Shown here one piece after another: positions 56,973-64,000 of a stretch of DNA of 64,000 bases. The DNA comes from Marivita sp. GTDB taxonomy: Bacteria; Pseudomonadota; Alphaproteobacteria; Rhodobacterales; Rhodobacteraceae. The number at the start of each line of letters is the position of its first letter. Position 1 is the stretch's first letter. Location of the stretch: positions 62,001 through 126,000 of the forward strand of contig NZ_JAIPUS010000009.1 of NCBI RefSeq assembly GCF_020055675.1, read 5' to 3'. The notes below the pieces were generated by a model. That model saw only the letters and a list, made by a program, of their open reading frames with translations. It did no database searches and was not told the origin of the DNA. The position numbers and the translations under genes are program-made.

Positions 56973-58181
56973 TCACATCAGTTCGGTCTCCACTTGGCTC
57001 GACGCTTCTATCGTCTTGTGCACCGGGCATTTGTCGGCAATCTGGAGCAGCTTTTCCCTTTGGTCGCCGTCGAGATCGCCCTCAAGGGTGATCCGTCGGC
57101 GAAACAGGTCGGCCTTGGCGGCGCCGGAGGACTGCGCGTCCTGTGCATGGACCTTGTCATGGCTGACATCGACCGAGATATGTGTCACGGGCCAGCCCTT
57201 TCGGCGCGCATACATGCGCAGCGTCATCGAGGTACAGGCCCCCAGGCCGGCCGCCAGCAACCCATATGGCGATAGACCGCGGTTCGTGCCGCCATGCGAG
57301 AGCGGCTCGTCCGCGAGCAGATGATGCGGGCCGGATTGTACATCCTGCATGAAGCCGTCCGGGTCCGATTCGGATACGCGCACCACACCCTCGGGGGCGC
57401 TGGCTGGCGGGGCAGGCGGGGTCACGTCAACATACCGACCCGCCCAGGCCGCGATCACTTCGGCGGCGTATTCGGCATCCGCGCCGTTTGAAATCAGGTG
57501 ATCGGCATCGTCCAGCGTGACAAAGCTTTTCGGGTGGCGGGCCGCGGCAAAAATATTGGTCGCGTTCTGAAGCCCGACAACGCTGTCGCGGGGGCTGTGC
57601 ATCACCAGCAACGCCGCCTTGAGCCGTTCGATCACGGGTCCCAGTTCCTGTGCGGCCACATCCTGCACAAAGTCCTTGCCGATGGTGAAGGGACGTCCCC
57701 CCAGATCGACCTGCGCCTGCCCGGTGCTGTCGATATGGTCCAGCGCGTCGGCGAAATTATGCGTGACATGCTCCGGATCGAACGGCGCGCCGAGCGTCAC
57801 GATCGCCTTGGTGCTGTCGATCCCCGCCGCTGCCCGCAACACCGCAGCACCGCCGAGTGAATGGCCGATCAAGAGCGATGGGGCCATGCCGCGCGCCGCG
57901 AGATAGGTCGCGGCCGCGTGCAGATCCGTGACATTGGAGCTGAAGGTCGTGTTGGCAAATTCGCCCTTGGAGTGGCCAAGCCCGGTGAAATCGAACCGCA
58001 GCACCGCGATCCCCATGGAGGCCAGCCGTGCGGCGATCCGCCGGGCCGCCGGAATGTCCTTGGAACAGGTGAAGCAATGCGCAAAAAGGGCCGTGGCCAG
58101 ATGAGGTCCATCGGGCAGGTCCAGTCGTGCGGCCAATGTTGCGCCGGAATGGCCTGGAAACGTGATGCGTTCTGTGGTCAT
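56973..58181 (-). CDS. alpha/beta hydrolase fused to an OsmC-family domain
   Basis: A 402-residue two-domain protein. The N-terminal hydrolase (residues ~1-250) has the nucleophile elbow LIGHSLGGAAV (~residues 103-113), an aspartate region near SPRDSVVG and a histidine in DDADHLIS. The C-terminal OsmC/Ohr-like domain (~265-402) has GLSPYGLLAAGLGACTSMTL (~residues 313-332) with one redox cysteine and a second in ADKCPVHKTIEA (~residue 383). OsmC proteins reduce organic peroxides. The fusion implies that a substrate passes between the two activities; which one is unknown. Confidence 0.9.
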   Translation of the reverse strand: MTTERITFPGHSGATLAARLDLPDGPHLATALFAHCFTCSKDIPAARRIAARLASMGIAVLRFDFTGLGHSKGEFANTTFSSNVTDLHAAATYLAARGMAPSLLIGHSLGGAAVLRAAAGIDSTKAIVTLGAPFDPEHVTHNFADALDHIDSTGQAQVDLGGRPFTIGKDFVQDVAAQELGPVIERLKAALLVMHSPRDSVVGLQNATNIFAAARHPKSFVTLDDADHLISNGADAEYAAEVIAAWAGRYVDVTPPAPPASAPEGVVRVSESDPDGFMQDVQSGPHHLLADEPLSHGGTNRGLSPYGLLAAGLGACTSMTLRMYARRKGWPVTHISVDVSHDKVHAQDAQSSGAAKADLFRRRITLEGDLDGDQREKLLQIADKCPVHKTIEASSQVETELM

Positions 58182-58305
58182 GTTCTTGGTCCTTGGGGCG
58201 GGGAAAACAACGTATCGTGTTGCGTGTCGTGTGTCGTGTGAACGTGCGGGTCAGCGCGCCCGTTCGCAAGCAGTGAGTCCAGAGCGTCACGGGATGGTGA
58301 GAGCG

Positions 58306-59169
58306 ATGTCTTTTATGGTGAACCTTGGCGCTCTGGCGCTGGCCGCCGTGTTTTTTGCCAGCTTCCTCGGGGGGGTGCATCCCGCCGGCGATAGCCTTGC
58401 GGTGTTTCGCCTGCCCATCGCGGCGGTCTTTGCGCTCTGGGTGATCTGGTCGCCCTGGCCTGCCTGGCTGCGCTGGCTGATGGCGGTGCTCTGCATCGGC
58501 GCGATGGTGCAGATCGTGGCGTTGAAATACACATCGCATCCAGCGGGCCCGATCACCATCTACCAGAAAAACCTGCTGTTTCAGAACGATCAGGTCGCGG
58601 CCCTGGCGCGGGATATCCAGGCGGCCGATGCCGACATTGTCACACTTCAGGAATTGACCTCGCGCAATGCGCCCTTGGTCCGTGATTTGCGCCAGGAGTA
58701 TCCCTACCAGGCCAGTTGTGCGCTTGTGGAATGGGCGCGCGTGGCGATCCTGTCGCGCTGGCCGGTCGAGGGAGAGATTTGTCTGGACAAACAGGGGCTT
58801 GTCGGTCTTCAGATCGTGTCGCCGTCGGGCACGTTCTGGGCGTTCAGCCTGCACGCGTTCTGGCCGTGGCCGCATGGCCAGAAAGACCAGTTCGATGACC
58901 TGTTTCCGGTACTGGCCGATCTCGGGAGCGACGTCGTGATCGCGGGGGATTTCAACATGGTGCCATGGTCACGCGCGCTGCGGAAAATGGCGACAAGCAC
59001 CGGCACGACGCGTGCCGGGCCGCTTTTCCCGACCTTGATCAAATGGGGTGTGCCGCTGCCCATCGACCACGTCTATGCCCCCGGTGGCGGCCAGGCGACG
59101 CGGCGGCCTTTGGCCGGTTCGGATCACAGCGGCGTGCTGGCCAGGGTATTCGTGTTCGATCCCGCCTGA
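58306..59169 (+). CDS. membrane-anchored endonuclease/exonuclease/phosphatase family protein
   Basis: A 287-residue protein with three N-terminal membrane segments (residues ~4-75) and a C-terminal EEP fold. Metal and catalytic residues are in DIVTLQELTSRN (~residue 110), VIAGDFNMVPWSR (~residues 212-224), PIDHVYAPGG and GSDHSGVLA. The substrate may be a nucleic acid, a phospholipid or another phosphodiester. I use the ATG at 58306 behind GGTGAG; the start at 58294 is possible. It is divergent from the hydrolase-OsmC gene. Confidence 0.85.
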   Translation: MSFMVNLGALALAAVFFASFLGGVHPAGDSLAVFRLPIAAVFALWVIWSPWPAWLRWLMAVLCIGAMVQIVALKYTSHPAGPITIYQKNLLFQNDQVAALARDIQAADADIVTLQELTSRNAPLVRDLRQEYPYQASCALVEWARVAILSRWPVEGEICLDKQGLVGLQIVSPSGTFWAFSLHAFWPWPHGQKDQFDDLFPVLADLGSDVVIAGDFNMVPWSRALRKMATSTGTTRAGPLFPTLIKWGVPLPIDHVYAPGGGQATRRPLAGSDHSGVLARVFVFDPA

Positions 59170-59225
59170 CTGTTTTGTTCATGCGGCCACTTTTCCGCAT
59201 GCGCGGGCTGGGCTAAAGCAGGCGC

Positions 59226-59999
59226 ATGATCGTGCAAACTGTCCTGCCTTATGATGTCTTGTCGGCCCGCCCGTTGCCGGGGGTCGCACCGCTGGGGGAG
59301 GCGCCGTGGTTCTTGCGCGATGACGTCTATTCCGACCAGGTGGCCCTGCGCCAACATCTGATCGAGCAGGACCGAGATGCCGTGATTGCCACCGATGCGC
59401 CCACACAGCAGGCGGTCGACAGGATGATGGCGGCGGTGCTGGGCAACCTGCCAGAAGGGGCCGCCCGATCGGGCGACATTGTGCGCTGCCCGGACGGACG
59501 GGTCGTGCGGATCGACCGAACCGATCCGTTCGGCACCTTGGGTCAAATCGTGCAGGATGACATTTGCCTTCTGGAGAAACGCGGCGACCAGCACGTTCTG
59601 ACCGGGGCGGTGCTGTGCTTCCCGGCAAGCTGGCGCCTGGTCGAAAAGATCGGCCATCCGCTGACCGATATCCATGGGCCGGTCAAAAGCTACACGGCCG
59701 ACATCGCCCGGCGCGTGCAACGCCTGTTCGACGGGGTGCGCCCGGGACAGCCGCTGTGGCGGTTCAACGCGCTGTGGTACGACGACCCGAGCCTGTTTCA
59801 ACCACGCTCCGCGCGCGATCCGAGGCCGCTTGCCGAGCCGGAGCAGGCCGCGTTCCTGCGCAGCGAACGGCAGGTGATCTGGCGCCTTGCGGACAGCGAC
59901 GCGGTCCTCTTCACCATCCACACCTTCGTGGTGCCGCGCGAGGTCGTGACAAGGGGGGCAGTCGCGGGCGGTCAGCGGCCCACGCGTTCCGCCGAGTAA
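59226..59999 (+). CDS. DUF3445 haem-dependent oxidative N-demethylase family protein
   Basis: A 257-residue member of DUF3445. Recognisable segments are LGEAPWFLRDDVY (~residue 22), IVQDDICLLEKRG (~residue 107) and CFPASWRLVEKIGHPLTDIH (~residues 131-150). Characterised relatives are haem-containing N-demethylases and the dimethylamine monooxygenase subunit of marine bacteria. Those enzymes usually have a reductase partner nearby; none is seen here. Its 3' end overlaps the converging transglycosylase gene by 28 bp. Confidence 0.85.
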   Translation: MIVQTVLPYDVLSARPLPGVAPLGEAPWFLRDDVYSDQVALRQHLIEQDRDAVIATDAPTQQAVDRMMAAVLGNLPEGAARSGDIVRCPDGRVVRIDRTDPFGTLGQIVQDDICLLEKRGDQHVLTGAVLCFPASWRLVEKIGHPLTDIHGPVKSYTADIARRVQRLFDGVRPGQPLWRFNALWYDDPSLFQPRSARDPRPLAEPEQAAFLRSERQVIWRLADSDAVLFTIHTFVVPREVVTRGAVAGGQRPTRSAE

Positions 60000-60787
60000 A
60001 CGATGGCGCGCAGGTAGTTGCCGCTGTCGTTCCAGACCGACAGGACCTCGAAATTGCGGGTACCTTCGCCGAAGGGCTGACCGGCCTGCCAGCCGTTGCG
60101 GCGCAGCATGTTGGCCGCCGTGGCCAAAGCATCCACCGCGTCGTAGGGATCGGCCCGACCATCGCCATTGCCATCAACACGGTATTCCAACCAGTTGCCC
60201 GCAAGGAACTGCATGTGGCCCAATTCGCCGGACGGCCCGCCCTGAGTGCCGGGCGACAGGATGCCCGCATCCACCATGTCCAATGCCGCGATCGCATGCG
60301 GCTCGAACCGGGGATGCCGACGGCAGTAGGATGACAGTGTCACCGCGCCGTCCACGATCGATGTGGCGCCGAGATAGCCACCCCAGCTTGTTTCGAGGCC
60401 CCAGATGGTGGCCAGGATCGACGCCGGCACGCCGGAGTTTCGTTCGATCGACGAAAAGGTGTTGGGGTTGCGCGCGATCTTGTTGCGGGTCTGCTGAATA
60501 AAGTTGTCGGCCGTGCTGCCGGACCGTTTGGCAAGGAACCGCGCCGGATCACCCTGCAAGGTGCCGGTCTGGTTGCCGGGGTTGGATTCAAACCGCCAGG
60601 TGATCCCGGACAGGCGCGCGTTTTCGAGCGCTGACAGACCGCGCTGGCCAATCCCCGCAGCCGTCGCTTGCTGCGCAAGTGTCTGCTTGTACTGGCCGAA
60701 TGCGCCCTTTTCGGTGATGCATTGCGCAGCCTGGACGGGCAAAGACGCAATCAAGGTGATGCATGCAGCGGTAAAGATGCGACGCAT
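59972..60787 (-). CDS. lytic murein transglycosylase (MltB-like)
   Basis: A 271-residue periplasmic enzyme that cleaves peptidoglycan glycan strands. It has a signal peptide (residues ~1-20, ITLIASLPVQAAQC), and the MltB-type catalytic core with the acid glutamate in TIWGLETSWGGYLG (~residues 128-141). GELGHMQFLAGNWLEY and GDGRADPYDAVDALATAANM are also typical. The start at 60787 has GGAGGA; the track start is in the next gene. The predicted signal suggests export, possibly as a lipoprotein. Confidence 0.9.
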   Translation of the reverse strand: MRRIFTAACITLIASLPVQAAQCITEKGAFGQYKQTLAQQATAAGIGQRGLSALENARLSGITWRFESNPGNQTGTLQGDPARFLAKRSGSTADNFIQQTRNKIARNPNTFSSIERNSGVPASILATIWGLETSWGGYLGATSIVDGAVTLSSYCRRHPRFEPHAIAALDMVDAGILSPGTQGGPSGELGHMQFLAGNWLEYRVDGNGDGRADPYDAVDALATAANMLRRNGWQAGQPFGEGTRNFEVLSVWNDSGNYLRAIVYSAERVGR

Positions 60788-60906
60788 TGCGGGTCCTCCA
60801 AACAAAAATTTCAACCGAAAATCTACCAAACGTGCAGCGATCGGCAAGCGCAAACGCGCCGCCGGGGTCCGCCGGCCGCGCGGCAGGCCACGGCTTGCAG
60901 GCGGGT

Positions 60907-61671
60907 CTAGAGAAAATCGGTCAGACCCGGTGCAAGGCCCGATTGCGCCAATCCGGCATATAGCCCGGCCACACCAAGCGACATGGTCGCCGCCCGCAGG
61001 TTTTCCCCGCGCAGCGCATTGTGCATGATCAGCGGGAAGGCCAGCGGCAAGGCAATGATCGCGGTGGCGAAGGACAGCGACCATGCCGCAAGCCGCAACG
61101 GCGCCGACGTGACCCGGCGGTTGTCCATTTCATATGGCCCCAGGTCGCTTGGCGCCGCTGCATTCATCTGGGCCCGTATCGCGGACAGCATCCAGGCGTC
61201 GATCTTTGCGCGTTTGCGGCGCAGATCGGCCCGGACGGAATTGGACGCTTGCACCTTGCGTGGAACGATGCGCGCAGGTGTGTCGCCGCTTTGCGCGATG
61301 CGGTCTCCTGCCCGCAGGAAATCGGCGACGGCGATGGGCGTCTTGCAGCTGTTCCAAAAGACCGTGTGGACATTGAATTCAGCGCACAGATCGGCGCCGA
61401 TATTGGCCAATCGCACCGCGCCGCGATGCGTGTCGGGCCCCTTGTAGGCGACAACAATCACGCTTGCTGCGTCAACCTCGTCAGCCGCAACAGTCAGCGT
61501 GTCGGTCTCGTTGAGGAGCCAGTCGACATAGTCGCGCGCCGCCGGCATTTGCTGATAACGGATGCCGAGTTTGCCAAGCGCCTGTGCGATTACGGGCTCA
61601 AGGGGCGGGCAAATCCTGTCGCCGGTCGTTTCAATCACCAAACTGATTACTGTCACGTCCGAATGGGCCAT
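60907..61671 (-). CDS. hypothetical protein with C-terminal membrane helices
   Basis: A 254-residue protein that I do not recognise. Residues ~1-130 look like a soluble alpha/beta domain; residues ~130-175 are basic and charged; ~190-215 and ~225-245 are hydrophobic, so the protein is likely anchored by its C-terminal end. The start has a strong GAGGAGG site and an AT-rich upstream region. It is transcribed towards the transglycosylase gene with 119 bp between. Confidence 0.72.
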   Translation of the reverse strand: MAHSDVTVISLVIETTGDRICPPLEPVIAQALGKLGIRYQQMPAARDYVDWLLNETDTLTVAADEVDAASVIVVAYKGPDTHRGAVRLANIGADLCAEFNVHTVFWNSCKTPIAVADFLRAGDRIAQSGDTPARIVPRKVQASNSVRADLRRKRAKIDAWMLSAIRAQMNAAAPSDLGPYEMDNRRVTSAPLRLAAWSLSFATAIIALPLAFPLIMHNALRGENLRAATMSLGVAGLYAGLAQSGLAPGLTDFL

Positions 61672-61971
61672 TTTGAGACCTCCTCAGGTGCATCAAGTAA
61701 GTATGTCGATCAATTTAGTTAATAATTCGAATGTGGCTGAAATACGGAGCCGGTCTGTCGCAATACAGACATCCACATGAATTCAGGCAGGTTTTCGCGG
61801 GATCATCCGCCTGTCGCGCGTGCGTGGCGGCCGCGAACGGACCTGGTCTGAGTGTTTTGAACGGGCTTTGGCGCATCCGGATGGGGGCCTAGTGTCAGGC
61901 AGGGCGCGTCCGAAAACAGGAAAGACCGGGCGCCTGCGTGGCGCCCGGTCTGTTGTACATTCGTCGTTGGA
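61672..61971. other. 300-bp region between glnA and the hypothetical gene
   Basis: No gene is supported. The part at 61695-61740 is AT-rich and is probably the promoter region of the downstream minus-strand gene. A perfect dyad GTCTGT-CGCAAT-ACAGAC lies at 61753-61770. The glnA terminator occupies 61923-61951. Confidence 0.4.
61923..61951 (-). terminator. terminator hairpin after glnA
   Basis: A perfect 12-bp stem (AGACCGGGCGCC / GGCGCCCGGTCT, 5-base loop) begins 21 bp past the glnA stop. On the minus strand it is followed by TTCCTGTTTTC, a broken U-tract that still fits intrinsic termination. Confidence 0.75.
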
Positions 61972-63378
61972 TCAGCAGCTGTAGTACATGCCGAATTCAA
62001 CCGGGTGCGGCGTGTGCTCGTACAGCTCGATGTCTTCCATCTTCAACTCGATGTAGCCTTCGATCTGCTCTTTGGTGAACACATCACCCGCGAGAAGGAA
62101 GTCCATGTCGGCTTTCAGCTCCTCGATGGCCTCGCGCAGACTTCCGCAGACTGTCGGGATGCCTTCCAGCTCTTCGGCCGGCAGATCGTAGAGGTTCTTG
62201 TCCATCGCCTCGCCCGGATCGATCTTGTTGGTGATCCCGTCAAGACCGGCCATCAGCAAGGCGGCAAAGCACAGGTAGGGGTTGGCGCTCGGGTCCGGGA
62301 ACCGGGCCTCGACGCGCTTGGCCTTGGGGCTTTCGGTCCACGGGATCCGCACGCAGCCCGAGCGGTTCCGCGCGGAATAGGCGCGCAGAACGGGGGCCTC
62401 GAAGCCGGGGATCAGGCGCTTATAGCTGTTGGTCGACGGGTTGGTGAAGGCATTGAGGGCCTTCGCGTGCTTCAGGATGCCGCCAATGAAATACAGCGCC
62501 TCTTGGCTCAGGTCAGCGTATTTGTCACCGGCGAAAAGCGGCTTGCCGTCTTTCCAGATCGACATGTTGCAATGCATGCCGGTGCCGTTGTCGCCGTAGA
62601 TCGGCTTGGGCATGAAGGTCGCCGACTTGCCATAGGCCTGAGCCACGTTGTGAATCACGTATTTGTATTTCTGCAACTCGTCTGCCTGCTTGGTCAGCGA
62701 GCCGAAGATCAGCCCCAACTCGTGCTGGCACGACGCGACCTCGTGATGGTGCTTGTCGACCTTCATGCCAAGACGCTTCATCGTCGACAGCATTTCCGAG
62801 CGGATGTCCTGACCGTCGTCGATCGGGTTCACCGGGAAGTAACCACCCTTGACACCGGGACGGTGGCCGGTGTTGCCCATTTCGTATTCGGTGTCGGTGT
62901 TCCAAGACGCGTCCAACGCATCGACCTCATAGGAAACCTTGTTGATCGAGTTCGAAAACCGGACATCATCGAACAGGAAAAATTCCGCTTCGGGCCCCCA
63001 GTAGGAGACATCGCCGATGCCCGAGGACTTCAGGTAGGCTTCCGCCTTTTCGGCCGTGCCGCGCGGATCGCGGTCATAGGCTTCGCCCGTGTCGGGTTCA
63101 ACGATCGAACAATGCAGGCAGATCGTCTTTTCGGCATAGAACGGATCGACATACGCGCTTTCCGTGTCGGGCATCAGTTTCATGTCCGAGGCTTCGATGG
63201 ATTTCCATCCGGCAATGGAAGAGCCGTCGAACATGAAGCCCTCTTCTAGAAAATCCTCGTCAACTTCGTCGGATACCAATGTCACATGCTGGAGCTTACC
63301 GCGCGGGTCGGTAAAGCGGATGTCCACATAAGCGGCATCTTCGTCCTTGATCATCTTGAGAAGCGCATCTGTGCTCAT
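61972..63378 (-). CDS. glnA: glutamine synthetase, type I
   Basis: Assimilates ammonium into glutamine. The 468-residue protein has [19 protein letters not shown] (~residues 50-68), the ATP-binding [18 protein letters not shown] (~residues 257-274), and the adenylylated tyrosine in [10 protein letters not shown] (~residue 396), so GlnE control is expected. It is 49 bp downstream of glnB on the same strand, the usual glnBA operon. Confidence 0.97.
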   Translation of the reverse strand: MSTDALLKMIKDEDAAYVDIRFTDPRGKLQHVTLVSDEVDEDFLEEGFMFDGSSIAGWKSIEASDMKLMPDTESAYVDPFYAEKTICLHCSIVEPDTGEAYDRDPRGTAEKAEAYLKSSGIGDVSYWGPEAEFFLFDDVRFSNSINKVSYEVDALDASWNTDTEYEMGNTGHRPGVKGGYFPVNPIDDGQDIRSEMLSTMKRLGMKVDKHHHEVASCQHELGLIFGSLTKQADELQKYKYVIHNVAQAYGKSATFMPKPIYGDNGTGMHCNMSIWKDGKPLFAGDKYADLSQEALYFIGGILKHAKALNAFTNPSTNSYKRLIPGFEAPVLRAYSARNRSGCVRIPWTESPKAKRVEARFPDPSANPYLCFAALLMAGLDGITNKIDPGEAMDKNLYDLPAEELEGIPTVCGSLREAIEELKADMDFLLAGDVFTKEQIEGYIELKMEDIELYEHTPHPVEFGMYYSC

Positions 63379-63427
63379 TCTCTCGTCCCTTTCACTGATA
63401 TATGGGTATTGGTCGTGTTTTCACGGA

Positions 63428-63796
<369 letters not shown>

Positions 63797-63863
63797 TCAG
63801 ACCACTTCTGTTTCAGGGCGACAATCGGGTAGGGTTCGGTGATTGCTTGCGGGCGCTCGGGGC

Positions 63864-63910
63864 GGCACCATGTGCCAAAAAAATATGCACACCGCCTAAA
63901 TTGCGTGCAA
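63864..63910. promoter_or_regulatory. dyads in the divergent glnB/nnr promoter region
   Basis: Two inverted repeats lie in the 169-bp gap: GGCAC-CAT-GTGCC (63864-63876) and TTGC-GT-GCAA (63901-63910). TGCAC and GTGCA halves (63886-63890 and 63905-63909) resemble an NtrC site but are spaced 14 bp apart rather than about 7. Nitrogen control by NtrC is plausible for glnBA yet not demonstrated by these sites. Confidence 0.4.
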
Positions 63911-63935
63911 AATTGAATCGAAAGGAGGGTCGATC

Positions 63936-64000
63936 GTGGCCGAATTGCTCAGCTCAGCCCAGATGCGAGAGATCGAACAGGCGGAAATCGAGTCGGGGGC
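63936..64000 (+). CDS. nnr: start of NAD(P)H-hydrate repair enzyme, cut by window edge
   Basis: Only the first ~22 codons are present. A GTG start follows the strong site AAAGGAGGG. The peptide MAELLSSAQMREIEQAEIES matches the N-terminus of the YjeF-type NAD(P)HX epimerase domain of bifunctional Nnr, and this gene is commonly divergent from glnB in Rhodobacteraceae. The enzyme repairs hydrated NAD(P)H. Confidence 0.75.
   Translation, partial: MAELLSSAQMREIEQAEIESG

Overview
The window looks like a contiguous stretch of chromosome from a marine-type Rhodobacteraceae (Roseobacter-group) alphaproteobacterium. The support is uniformly GC-rich coding sequence, an alphaproteobacterial LexA box (GTTC-N7-GTTC) in front of lexA, a full CtrA-type box (TTAA-N7-TTAA) in front of comEC, a fused indolepyruvate:ferredoxin oxidoreductase, system I cytochrome c maturation genes, and an endolysin/holin pair of the kind used by Rhodobacterales gene transfer agents. 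I saw no rRNA, tRNA, CRISPR array, transposase or prophage block. Most genes are housekeeping.

Layout. 1-4.7 kb: radA (cut by the window edge), a membrane coiled-coil gene with an apparent frameshift, a PqiA-like protein, a small membrane protein, alr, and a CobC-like phosphatase. 4.7-8.5 kb: dnaB, pyrE, pyrC. 8.5-12 kb: a Rhodobacterales protein of unknown function and a MoxR ATPase/VWA pair. 12-16.3 kb: purL, two small membrane proteins (one missed by the ORF track) and a LysR regulator. 16.3-24.5 kb: the indolepyruvate:ferredoxin oxidoreductase, an acyltransferase, murI, argC, ccmE and eno. 24.6-31.4 kb: two EamA transporters around fur, a DUF533 protein, selO, a CBS-domain membrane protein, a GNAT and a nucleoside hydrolase.

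31.5-36.3 kb: the zwf-pgl-pgi operon, which feeds glucose 6-phosphate towards 6-phosphogluconate, then a thioesterase and a cupin. 36.4-40.9 kb: endolysin-holin, ccmF-ccmH and an enoyl-CoA hydratase. 41.2-46.1 kb: gltA, gltX and comEC. 46.1-51.7 kb: a minus-strand run trpG-trpD-ung-trpC-moaC-moeA-lexA, mostly with 4-bp start/stop overlaps. 51.8-61.7 kb: a divergent polysaccharide deacetylase, a corrinoid methyl-transfer group (DUF1638, a 57-aa membrane protein, a corrinoid protein, Bmt), a hydrolase-OsmC fusion, an EEP-family protein, a DUF3445 haem protein, a lytic transglycosylase and an unknown membrane protein. 61.9-64 kb: glnB-glnA, divergent from the start of nnr.

The most interesting threads are regulatory or concern gene exchange. 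A perfect CtrA box precedes comEC, and the window also holds a GTA-type lysis cassette. A 12-bp palindrome, GTTAGCGCTAAC, sits upstream of zwf, and a near copy lies upstream of eno. A perfect AGGTCA-N7-TGACCT dyad lies between the LysR gene and its divergent oxidoreductase. The corrinoid/Bmt cluster contains two uncharacterised partners. I could not run database searches, so family names rest on recognising motifs and gene context.
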